DNA of 64,000 bases from assembly GCA_946811185.2 (NCBI GenBank), contig OX328109.1:33836129-33900128 (forward strand). Reading direction: 5' to 3'. Source of the stretch: Hippopus hippopus (taxonomy: Eukaryota; Mollusca; Bivalvia; Cardiida; Cardiidae). A model generated the notes under the pieces. That model worked only from the letters and a program-made list of their open reading frames with translations. It was not told where the DNA came from and ran no database searches. This document shows, in pieces, positions 1-12,200 of this stretch (positions are counted from its first letter, which is position 1; each line of letters begins with the position of its first letter). A program made the translations under genes and the position numbers.

Positions 1-40
1 TTGGTAGAACATTGCCTATTTTTATGTTCTTTACATCTAT

Positions 41-290
41 AGGGGACACATAACCATTTATCACACAATCCCAAGGTATAACGACCCTGAGAAAGAAGTC
101 TTTTGAAAACATTGTGAGAAAAGGAGAAATGCGTGTAACCAGCATTTTCTTCTTTCCCCAAAATTGGCCTGTCCAATCGCAGACGAATTCCGTCATTTGA
201 GCCACCTTTAAGTTTTTGTCTGGTAATGCTTTCAGTTTAAAAAAAAACTAGATTTATGTTGTGTGGTAAAGAGTCAATATTGTAGAGCAC
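41..290. repeat. Hairpin MITE copy in INO80B intron (degenerate)
   Basis: A degenerate copy of the window's commonest repeat. It has the ccacacaatccca start, a gaaaacattgtgagaaaaggag core arm, the ccagcattttcttctttccc opposite arm, and a terminal ttgtgtggtaaagagt. Boundaries are approximate. Confidence 0.6.
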
Positions 291-729
291 TAGTGAGCCA
301 TTGAAGCCTAACTTCGTAGATCTCAGATAACCTTTAAAACTGTATGGCAAATAGATAAATTGGTCAGAATGAGCAATTGCCTTTTCTATCTCAATGCTTT
401 CTTGACACACAGTGTTTATATGAGATAGAATTAAGAAAATACATTTGGTCTTGAAAATTTTATTCAGTTTTTCTAATTTATCTTTATCTTTTATCTATCT
501 ATGAAAATGTAGACAGTTTTATGTGGTCGCTCATGAAAAATAAGATCATGAGATTTACTATTTAATTGAGAATCAGAACACTTAGATTTTGTACATGTGT
601 GTTGTGTATTTTATACATCATGTGAGCTATATTTGTCATCTGCAAATGCCTTTGATTCGGTTGAGTCCAAAATTTTGTGGTTAAGTAAAGAATTTAAAAA
701 ACTAAATTTTCTCTTTTTTTCTTTTTCAG

Positions 730-3019
730 AAACAGACATTAGATCGACTTCTCAAGAAACAGGAATCAAAGCTCAAAGGTGGACCGAAGGTAATATATTT
801 TGGAGGTTTGTTTTGTGATACAAAAATGAATTTTCATAACTGTTATTTATGAACCAGTGGAGTGGTAAAAATTTTCCCTCCAAATAACTCAAATATTGCA
901 AATTTTGGACTCTTTCGGATTGAATATCTTGCAAAATATGTCACAGTTTTGATTCAAGATCAGACTGCACATTCTGTTTAATTTACCAATCTTTAGACCT
1001 TTTTCCTTTTTCTTAGAATAGGACAGACTGTGGCAAAATATTAACCCTTACCAAACAGTCTACACGTTTTAGGATTCTGTTTTTTTACTAGACCTCATGA
1101 AGGAGGCTTCCAAAAACTGTGTGAGAAAAGAAGAAAATGTTAGTAGCAAGCTTATGTCATGGCGTATGTCATGCATCCATCCTTGCAGTGACTTTTATTT
1201 CAAACATCTTCTCTGTAACCACCACTCCAATTCCCACCAAACTTAACAGAAATGATCCTTCCATTGTCCTCTGTAGAGTTTCATGAAAGAATTTGATTCC
1301 ATGTAAAAACTCTGGTTGCAGTGTCAATAAAACTGAAAAATATTGAAAATTTCTAAAAATCTTCTTGTCCAAACCATAAGGCCGAGCTGCCAAATTTGGC
1401 ATATAGCTTCATCAGATATATTTCTACCAAGATTCTTCAAGTGATAGTCCTTGGGTCATAAGGGGTCACAAGTTTTACATTGGTTTATACAGTGAAAACT
1501 TCAAAAATCTTGTTCCTAACCATTAGGTCTAGGGCTGCTAAATTTGGCATGTACATGTAGTATTATCTTGTGGGCCTCTACCAAGATAGTTCAAATTATA
1601 GCCCTTGAATCAAATTTTGGCCTGCCCCACAAGTCACAAGTTTAATGTGGTCTTCTTCAGTGAAAACTTTTAAAATTGTTTCTGACCGTGAGCTACAGCT
1701 TTGATATTTTGTGAGTGTTATCATTTAGTAGGCTTCTTTCAAAATTGTACAAATTAAAGCCTTGGTGTCAAAAAATTGGGATCTCATTTTTTGCAGAGGC
1801 TTTGTATTCAAGATGCTTTGAAAATTTTCTTGTTTATAACCATAAGGCCTTGACATGGTTTTATTTGATATGTGGCTTTATCTTGTGGACCTCAACCCGG
1901 ATTGAAGTAATTATAGCTCTGTGGTCAAAACTGGTTCACCCTTGGGTCACACTTTCACATGGGCTTTTGTAGAGAAAACTTAGGAAGTCCTCTTGTTCGA
2001 AACCATTTGGCCTAGAATTGTTATGTTTGGTATGTACAGTTTGTACTTATTAGCCATTGGAGCGATACAGGGCCATCATCACCATCATATTTTCACTTAC
2101 TCCTAACACATTTTTCTTCCTTTTTAAAGACATGTTCCATAATTTTTGCCACATATATTATGTCGTTTGTAAATGCTTGGTGTAAGAACAAGTTGAAAAC
2201 TATGTCATCTGTTGAGGAAATAAGTATAATCCTCTAATATTAATTTTTGAATGTCTTTCTGTCTGTCTGTTTAGCCATCTGTCTGTTCTCTGAACTCTCT
2301 CTCTCTCTCTTTCTTTCATTCGTTCTTTCTTTCTCTTGGCATCTTTTTTTTGCTCTCCCTCTCTCTCTCTCACTCTGTCTCTCTCTCTCTCTCTGATCAC
2401 ACGCATGCATTTGGAGATCTACTGTTCTCAGTTAAAAAATATACAAATGTATACCAAACATACGCACATGTGTATACACAATATCAGACGCACACACGAA
2501 CGTTAGTACATCACAACCAGTTAGAAATCCCTTTTCATATATTTCCTTTTGTTTTTCTCTCTCTTTCGAACATATCTGTAAGACTATTTTTTTTTTTTAT
2601 CATTGTTAATCTCCAGAAAATGGAGGAAATATAAATGAATAAATAAAGATGTATTGAGTGGAATGTGTAACTTTATTGTGATAAAAATGATTGTAGTAAG
2701 AATTGTGAAGAATTCTTTGATTGCTGTACATGTATTTGATTTTCAGGGTCGCTCCTCCAGAAAGGCTGATGTCCCTAAAGTTTCCTACCTAAACAATGCA
2801 GTAGGAATCTCTATCTCAGTACCCAATGGAGTACCTTTCCCTTTCAAGACAGAGGTGGCAAGCCCAAAATCCAGTGTTCAGAAATGTGGAATAAAGGGCT
2901 GCACAAACAATAAGAAATATGCATGTTCAAAGACTGGTGTAGCTCTGTGCAGTTTAGAATGTTATAAAAAGAATTTATCTTTACATAGACTCACAATACC
3001 TGGTGTTGTTGCAACTTGA
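730..3019 (+). CDS. INO80B: INO80 complex subunit B-like gene, last two exons (partial)
   Basis: Two exons are visible: 730-789 (after a pyrimidine tract ending cag, followed by gtaata) and 2747-3019 (after tttcag, ending in TGA). Both are phase 0. The first encodes LDRLLKKQESKLK, the basic PAPA-1 signature; the second contains VPKVSY and a Cys-rich zf-HIT finger (CGIKGC, YAC, LCSLECYKKN) close to the C-terminus. PAPA-1 followed by zf-HIT at the end of the protein is the INO80B arrangement. The family is a subunit of the nuclear INO80 ATP-dependent chromatin remodeller. Upstream exons lie outside the window. The intron carries a degenerate tandem array and a CT-rich microsatellite. Splice sites are read by eye; the family call is strong because two separate diagnostic segments join in frame. 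Confidence 0.85.
1165..2090. repeat. Degenerate tandem array, unit about 160 bp
   Basis: Repeated phrases (cataaggc..gctgccaaatttggcat; ctaccaagat..tcaa; ccttgggtca..aggggtcacaag; cagtgaaaact) recur about every 160 bp in roughly five or six diverged copies. The array ends with a gagcgatacagggccat tail, similar to the tail of the 44.2-45.3 kb array (ggtgagcgctttagggccat). It is intronic and noncoding. Confidence 0.6.
2255..2398. repeat. CT-rich simple repeat
   Basis: Long runs of (CT)n, with TTTC and TCTG variants, in the INO80B intron. The open frames across it are low-complexity artefacts. Confidence 0.9.
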
Positions 3020-6000
3020 GACTCACAGTACGTTGATCTTATGTCTCAGAACTTATGATTTGGTGTTTAACGCTTTACCAACTGACAACATTTTAGACTT
3101 GTCCAAGCCAAGCAAACAACAAATTATAATAAAATATGTGATAAGAATTATGGAAGGTTTTTTTTTTGACAGTATTGAAGACATTGTGGGAAAGGGAGAA
3201 AATGCTGGTTACTAGCATTTTCTCCTTTTCCCACAATGTTTTTTAAAGTTTTCTTTCTTTAAGTCGTTAAAAGTTTGGAGTGTGTGGTAAACACTTAACC
3301 CTTTCCCAAATGAAAAATATTGGACTCTTCCAAATTCAGATCATCTCTAGAAGACAAATTAAATGTGGCTGAGATTATGAGATTTGTCTTCAAAAGAGTA
3401 GAAAACACTGTTGGAAAAAGAGAGAATGCTTGTTACCAGCATTTTCTCCTTTTACTACCATATGTTATCCAAAAGTCTTCTCCCGCAAAGTAACATGGTA
3501 TTAACAAATAAGCAAACATAGTTTTTATGGAGATGATTATGTAATTTATTATGGAAAAATAAATAATCTCAGGCCTGTAATTGAAAGACTTACACCTTTT
3601 GTATATGACATGTAACAGTATACACCTTATAAACTCTTCACCAAACTAATACAAGCTGAAAACATTTGCAGACAACAAATTAATTCTTTGCCACAAAATC
3701 CTGACTTTTAATGACCCTGAAAGAGAAGGCTTTTGAAAACATTGTTAGAAAAGGAGAAAATGCTGGTAACCAGCATTTTCTCCTTTATCCACAATGTTTT
3801 GTACCCTTCCCAAAACGAATTTCAATTTTTGAATCATGTTAAGTTTATCGACTGCAAATGCTTTGAATTTTGACTGGTCGGAAATTTTTTTGTTTGGTAA
3901 AAAGTTAAATATGACTCAAATGATAGGATTTTTGTCTTTGAAAGGAAGGACAACATTTTCTCTCTCTTTTTTTTCACAATGTTTTCAAAAGCAATTTTCC
4001 TCAGGGTCTATAAAACACACTTGATACTTTAGTAAAGTTTTTAAACATACATGTACACTTGAGCTGAAAATAAAGAACCACTTATATTCTTATGAGAAAT
4101 AAAGGATCTGACAAAAGTTGGCATTTGACATATACAGAATATTATGATGTAGTCACTTTCCCGGTGCTTGTATTTGATTCAAGCAGCATGAGAAAATTCC
4201 ATATTGCGCGAGACCGAAGGGCAAGTGAGATGTCAAAATTTTCTTGCTCGGCAAGGAGCAAATACTAGTGCTAGGAAAATTACTGCATCATAATATTCCT
4301 TTTATTATACACCTACACCATTCAACAACAAAATAATGCAAATTACTGACTTTTTATTTGAAAACAGTAAATAAGATAAATAACGGTGTAGGAGCCAGTA
4401 ACTTCATTCTTTTGAATTGTGGATAAATATTACAGCTGAAAGTTTTGATCAATCAAACTTCAAATGAATACATACCTATTCCGTGCGTGAGTTACATCAT
4501 CATTACATCATAATACCATATTTGGAACCATATTTTATAGTATGTAGATAAGGATTTTTTTTCTGCTGTGTGTGATATTTTATCCGAGTGTGAGGCATGT
4601 ATTTGAGCCAGAAAATTTTCAGGTATATAATAAAAAATGTTATTTAACAAGCCTCTAATGAGCTCAATGACATTTTTTGTAGACAAGTTTAATAAATACG
4701 GAATGGTATACTTTAATGACATTGCTGGTGCTTGTATTTACTTCGAGCAGCATGAGAAAAGTTGGTATCGCGTGAGTCTGAAGGTCGAGCGAGATGCCAA
4801 ATTATTCTTATGCAGCAAGAAGTAAATACAAGCACCAGGAAAGTTACTACAGCATTATATTCCTTTTATTATATACCTGCACCTTTTCGACCACAAAATG
4901 TTGCAAATTATTGACATTTTATTTCATGCTTTCCGGTAGGATATTGAGAAATAGCGGTGAAAATATTTTTCGATATTCCACGGGTACGACCAGTGAAAAT
5001 ACCGATTTTTATATTCTAGTTACCTAGGTAAAATGCACGTGACTCACAACCAGATGGAAATATGACGTCATTTACCTTACATTTCTCGCGCTTGACGTAA
5101 TATTGTAATGCGTTGCTATGCGGAGGGGGTACACCACGGGGAATAACTGAAAAGACTGTACTGGATTTTGATAAAGTTCCTCCCAGAAAGGGTTAAAAGC
5201 ATGAAATAAATAGAAAAAACAAATATCCTATATATATTCCTTTTATTATATACCTGCACCTTTTCGACCACAAAATGTTGCAAATTATTGACATTTTATT
5301 GGGAAAGGGTAAGCAAAATAAATACATGTAATGGTTAATTAGCAAGTAACTTCATACATGTACAACGCGTGAGTTACATCATTATTACATCATCATACCA
5401 TATTTTCACAGTGTCTAGATACAGATTTTTTTTTTCTGTCGTGTGTGATATTTTATCTGCGTGCGATGCATTTATTTGAGCCGGAAAATTTTCAGGTATA
5501 TCATAAAATTGATTCCCATAAGCCAATGAATGTTAGATTCTTTTCATCACATAACAATATCTCACAAATTATTGGTTAAATTATGCAGAACCACACATTT
5601 ACATACAGTTATTTACATGAGTAAAACCTGATTAATTTGTCTGAAAGAAGTATAAAATTATGTCACATATGACATCACACAATGATTGTCCCAAACATGT
5701 GTAAGATAAGAAAATTTGTAATGGGTATATTACACGGAAAACAAGGGACATATTTGATACAGATAGATATTTGTGTCTCCCTGAGAGAGACAGAGAGATG
5801 GCCTTCTGTCTGCCCAAACATTTTCATTTTATTTACATGCTGCACTATAGTTTCACTTTGTATGTAAAGGCTAACCTTAGACCAACCATTTGTTTTATCT
5901 CAAACACCAACTCATATCAGATACTATATTTTTGTGATGACTTGCTTGTTATGTAATGTATCACAGTGATGCATTAAACCCCCTTTTCCCAAAGCACTTC

Positions 6001-6276
6001 TTAATTATTAGGTGAGGAAAAAGCTATATCTATTGAGCATTTACCACACAATCCCAACTTTCAACAACCCTGAGAGAAAGGCCTTTTGAAAACAATGTGG
6101 GAAAAGGAGAAAATGCTGGTAACTAGCATTTTCTCTTTTTCCCACATTGTTTTATATCCTTCCCAAAACAAATTTCAATTTTTGGGTCACATTTATTTTG
6201 TCATCTGCAAATGCTTTCAATTTGGACTGGTCTCAAATTTTGTCATTTGGTTAAGAGTTAAGCCAGGCAATCATTT
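3020..6276. other. Intergenic stretch between INO80B and dehydrogenase copy 1: repeats only
   Basis: No exon is recognisable. The stretch holds hairpin MITE copies (about 3055-3295, 3297-3500, 3690-3905 and 6030-6262) and three related copies of an AT-rich dispersed repeat (4141-4648, 4706-4914, 5222-5512). The two genes converge here, so both 3' ends and polyadenylation sites must lie inside it. A MITE copy ends 15 bp past the dehydrogenase stop codon. Confidence 0.6.
4141..4648. repeat. AT-rich dispersed repeat, copy 1
   Basis: The copy starts near ccggtgcttgtatttgattc and ends near gaaaattttcaggtatat. It shares long colinear phrases (agcagcatgagaaaa, attccttttattat, gtgagttacatcat, ccatatttggaacc, tttttttctgctgtgt) with 4706-4914, 5222-5512 and 8166-8655. 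It encodes nothing evident. A non-autonomous DNA element is the simplest explanation. Confidence 0.6.
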
Positions 6277-9200
6277 TCAGATATCCTTTGCTAGCTCTTT
6301 ACAATACTGTTTTGTCCTCTCAAAAGACTCCTCAACGGAAAACAGAGGTGAATATCCCATCAAATGTTTTGCCTTGTCATATTTAACGAAAAAGGTTCCG
6401 TTTAAGTTCTTGAATGCATTTATGGAAACTGAAATATTTTTCTTCACACCAAAGAATGACAAGAAAAGAAGTGTAAAATATATGATATAGATACAGAAAA
6501 AAACAAAATAGATTGGTACTTTAAATTTAGACATTTTGTAGTCGCATGCTTCCACAAAAGGTCTCTGAAATTCAACCATAGTTTCATGTGGTGTGTTGTC
6601 AGCTGCATAGAAAACTTGACCGGCAATACATTTTGTGTTATTTTGTGACTCTGTTGGTCTTTTCAGTTCCATACTACTTGCATACTCCCTTGTATTTTCT
6701 GCAATACTGTTTTCTCTAGTTGCATCAGTATCTTTACATTCCTTCCATAAACATCTTTCTGCACAAATGAAGGCCCATGCAACATTTCCAACGTATGCCT
6801 GTTGATGAATGTTGTTTCCACAATTTATGCGATAGAATGTTCCACCAGCAGATTTGATATTTTGAAAAATTTTTGACATGTAAGTGTCATCTAGCTCGCC
6901 ATACATCAAGACTGGTCGGATGCATGCTGTTAAAAACCGGTCACCTACAAAAATGTTTTAAAGAGGTCTACACAAAAAAGGGCTATCAAATTATACGAGC
7001 ATTATTTCTTTATCAAAACCTTTGTTTTGGGTACTCACTCTCCACTAAACATTTCAAATGAGTACATACAACATACAACCTAGATTTTTAGAAATACAGT
7101 ATAGAAAATATTATTCTCTTTGAGCATCAAAATCCTTGTATGAAATGGCTTTGGTTTAAACATTCACTCAACATGCAATTTCTTAACTACTTATTTGACT
7201 CTTCGTCATGACAAAATTTTAGACTTGTCTAGATGGAAAGCATTTGCAGACAACACTTTCAATGTTGCATGGACTTTGTCTTTGAAACCACTGTTGGGAA
7301 AGGTGACAATGCTGTCACTAGTGTTTTTTTTGTTTTCCACAATGTTTTCAATGGCATTGTTTCTTCAGGGTTGTAAAAACTCAGGACTGTTTGGTAAAGG
7401 GTTAAATACTTAACTGGAAACATGCACACCATTTAACACTTTTTTACCAGAAAATACTAAATGTAGAGAGTATAAAGAGACACATTACTAGTATTCAAAT
7501 GTGCAAGCCATTTCACTCTTTATCAAATGACAAACTTAGACTGTTCCAAAGTCAAAACATTTGCAAAAGACAAATTAAATGTGGCTCAAATGGTGAGATT
7601 TCCCTTTGATAGGATAGAAATCAATGTTAGAAAAGGAAAAAATGCTGGTTAATAGCAGTTTCTTTGTTTCACACAATGTTTTCAAAAACCTTCGTCCCAG
7701 GTTCATTACAATTTTGGATTGCTTACTAAAGGAACAATTATGACACTACATGTCTATTTCCATAATTTGTTATTTTAAATCCTGAAATATGCAGAGAAAT
7801 TTTTGCACCAACAGCTAACCAGTGTTAAAAAATGTAGCTCAGGAGAAATTGCTGAATTTTGCACTTGACACATAATATTCAGATGTATTTATGTATTTAA
7901 TCGTTATCCTGCTATATAAGTGAAATGAAACTTTTAAGCCATCAGTAAAAACCCTGAATAATGCTATTTCAGGATTTTTTTTTTTTTGAGAAAGATATTC
8001 CCTCATTTGACAGTGTAGATCCAAGATCAGACTGCACATGCATGTGCAATCTGATCTTGATCTACACTGTCTGCAAAAGGTCCTTAAGCAGCCAAAGGAT
8101 TAGTCTTCATTTTGATTTTTTTTTCAAGGATCCTTTGAAAGTCATCTACTAAAAAGTCATGAATATTATTTTGTAGTAACATTCTTGGAGCTTATACATG
8201 ACTTGAGCAGCATGAGAAAATTGAAATGGTTGAGGCCAGAGATCAAGGGTGATGTAAAAATTTTCTTCATAGCGAGAATACAAGCACCAGGAAAGTTAAA
8301 CAGCATAATATTACTTTTATTATGTACGTACAACTTTCAGTGTAAAAATTTTGCAATTATTCACATCTTATTCAAAACAGTAATCAAAATAAAATAAATA
8401 ATGGTACAATGGAGTAGCGGCTAGCAACTACGTTTTTTATGAATGGTGGATGAATATTATAGTATAACGTTTTGTCCGATCAAAACAAAACAATATGTAC
8501 ACATTCAGGGCGTGCTATATGTCATCACACCAAATTTGGAACCATATTTGACACTATGTAGATACCGTGTACATATTTTTTTTTTCTGCTGTGTTTTAGC
8601 CTCGTGTGCTGCTTGTATTTTTTATCAGAAAATTTCAGGTATATGATAAATTTTGTTATTACTCACAGTTAGCTTCCAGCACTAGCTGCTCACTTGCATA
8701 TTTAGTGGACACATACTCTGGAAATAATGGTCTTTCTGGAAGAGGTGTTTCCTCGTCAATGTTGATCATATTTCGCTCGCTATTGATGACAATGCCCCAC
8801 GTTGAGCATCCAATTAACCTTTGAACTCCAGAGCTTCCCATTGCTGCTAGGAGTGTAGTCATTGTACCTACAGGTATACATGTTTTTGAGCCAGAGGGTG
8901 TTTAATGCATTTGTGACCCGTCACGCAAAAAGGGACCTTCTGGGAACTGCGAAAAGTGTCAACCCTGGTCAGCCTGCGCGAATTGCGCAGTCTGACCATG
9001 GTTGACACTTCTCGCTTTTATATTTTCTGTATGAAAAGTGGTCATTCTACCTTGTTATACAATTATTTTTTAACTATCAACTTAAAATTGACCTGCACTA
9101 TTGTTGATCTGTTTTCATCTAATTGATGTACGGAATTCCCAGATTGTCCCTTTTTGCATGACGGGTCACATTTGCAAAAAGTATCAACCGCTGTCAGCCT

Positions 9201-12200
9201 GCGCAGTCCGTGCAAATTTTACCTGGGCCAAAACTTTTTGCTTTCGGTAAATTTTCTGCATGTCTACCTCTGGATTCAGGGTGTTGTTAGACAAAATGGA
9301 CTTTATAGATCTATAAGTATGTGATGACCTGCTTGGTACAATGCATCACTTCTGCCAAAGCATGGCTCATTTGTGTGATTGTTTATCAGTAGAAACCAGA
9401 TTTCACAACCTTGAGAAATAAGGCTTTAAAAAACACTTTTGGAAAAGTGTAACCAGCACTTTCTCCGTTTTCCACAATGTTACTACTCTTTTAAAGTCCA
9501 ATCCCATTATCATTTACAAGTGTTTAAGTTTTATTGTTCAGTAAGGAATTAGCCTATTTCTTTCCAAAACATATTTTTCCAGTTTACCACACGGCAAAAT
9601 TTTAGACTGGTCCAGATTGCAAGCATTTGCAGACCACATAATAGATATGGCAGAAGTAATGGAATTGGTCCATGAAAGGCTAGAAAACATCATGAGAAAA
9701 GGAGAAAATGTTCCTTTTCCCACAACGTTTTTAAAAGCTTTCTTTCTAAGTGTCCTTAACACTGGGGTTTGTGTGTTGAGGATTAATTTGTAGCATGTGA
9801 CTTCGAAAATTTCCTTGTAAATGACGACTGAAATTTACATAACTTACATAAATCATAACTTTAATAGAAGTAAAATATTGTGGCAAAAGGGAAGATACTG
9901 TTGCAATTATTTTTTTCCTTTTCCCAAAATGTTTTCAAAAAATTATATTCTAGTTTGCACTACCGAGAAAAGCTGTCACTGGGACTGTATTCACAACCAT
10001 TCTCAAGAACGTTTTTTTGTCTTATTCTCCAGAATTTTCTAAATTTAGAAGTAACATAACTTCTGGTTAGCTAAACCAAATTGGTCTAGCCAATCAGAAC
10101 TTGTGTTACTTTCAAATTTAGAAAATCTTGGAGAATAAAACAAATAATGTTCTCAAAATGGTTGACCCTGATCATGAACCAAACCTCAAAATATTGGATT
10201 TGTCCAAATTAGCCCATAGAGTACAAAATAACCCGACAGACATATTCAGTTGAGAAATGGGCCCAAATACTTGCGATTTCATAGTGGCTTTTCTCTATAG
10301 TATGTCCGCCAGAGTAGCTCAATGGTTAGTGCATCTGACTTGTGACCTGGTGGTTGCGAGTTTGATATCCGGTAGAGGCAAACTTTCTTTTTGCTGATTT
10401 TTTGGCTCATAGCTCTGATGTATGTGAAAAAAGTAGTCAATGGCTTGGAAAGAAAGTTATGTCAGCACTGGTGCGAGAAAGCATTGACCCCCATAATATA
10501 ACTTAAGCTGTTGAAAACCACATAAAACTCCATTTCATAGAGAGCCAATACAAAGAATTCTCTATAGTGTTTGAGCTAGATCGACAGGGTGGATCAAAGA
10601 TCAGACTGCACACCATGTGCAGTCCAGTCTTGATATAAATTGCCAGCAAAAGCAACTTAGTTGTGAAAGATGCTTTAAGGTTTAAAAGCATTTGCAGATA
10701 ACAGAGAAACTGTGACTCAAATGACAAGATTTGCCTTTGAAAGGGTAGAAAATACTGCTAGAAAAGGTGAAATTGCTTGTCATCAGCATTTTCTTCTTTT
10801 TCCACAAAATGTTTATATAAGCCTTTTTTTTTTGACTGTTTAAAAATCATGATTGTTTGACAAAGGTTTAACTGACTCTACCATTGTTTTCAACAATCCT
10901 CAATTATATCACAGCAACAACTTAATCATCCATGTGTTTCCTGGTATTCATTTGTATGATCCTTCGGCCCTACTGTGTCTTGCCCAGACACTCCATTTCA
11001 ACCAGCTCAGGTGTACAAATCCAAAGCATGAATCACTGACCAACCTTAGATATTACTTGGTTTATCAATAGGTGCCCATTGTGTAGATGCCACCTATATA
11101 ACTTAAAATGGGATAGGGCCTGCTATCTTGATTCTTACAGTCTTTAACAGTATAAATTTAAATTACATGTTTTCATATTTACGAGGGCTGATTGACAAGT
11201 TTTGAGCCTCATAATTATGTAAGGGTTTGACTTTTGGTGGACAGATTGCATTATTTTAAACATCATCCCATTCAATATTTATACAATTTTGCCAGCAATT
11301 TTAAAGGGGCTCAATGCCACTTCTAAAGAAGTCCTTTTCCTGACAGTTTAGAAAGCCCTCCACTGCGTCTATGGCGTCATCATCTTTCCAAAAGTGGGTA
11401 CTTGAAATGACCTTTTTCAATTTTGCAAATAGATCAAAGTCTAATGGAGCAAAATCATGGGGAATAGGGTGGATGCTCAATCAATTCAAAGCTACAATTG
11501 TTAATTGCAGCCATGGCAATGATGTACAGGGGCCTTGTCCTGGTGGAACAACACTTTTATTGAGTCCTTTGCCTCGTTTACTTTACAGTGCTATCTCTTC
11601 AACATAAACTGACCTAGTGACACCAGTCTTTGGATACACAGCCCTAAATAGTCAGGGAACAGGTGGGCTGAAAAAGGACATCCCTGCTTAACTCCTTTAA
11701 CCCTTAGGCTTCTAAGCGTGAGTCACTGGCCTTTTGCGAACAGTGTAGATCAAGATCAGACTGCACAGAATAAGCAGTCTGATTTTAGATCTACACTGTC
11801 TGATATGGAGATTTCTATTCTCCAAGAAATAACTTTGGAAAAGCAATGTTAGGGTTTTTACTATTGCCTTGAAAGTTTAATTTATTTAGCAGGATAAAGA
11901 ATAATATAACACTCATAACTTACCAATCAGCCCTCATACCCTACATCTGTAGCGAAACAAATTCTGCAACCTACATTAATATCTCACTATGATTGCTCCC
12001 TAAATACCTAACCAATACTAGTGCAGCTGGCGCTGTTATGTGGATAGCTACTAAAAACGGTTGACCCCAACTCATAAGTGGATTATGAACCCAGAACCTA
12101 TGATGTAGGAGACTGAAACTCCACTCCTGCCTTCCAGTATAAATTTTTATCAAACAACGAAAATTTGGATGTTTCCAAATTAACAGCATTTGCAGCTGAC

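Noticed and set aside
2200..2634. Open frames across the CT-rich stretch on both strands
   Set aside because: They consist of low-complexity Ser/Leu or Arg/Glu repeats produced by the simple repeat, with no splice or homology support.
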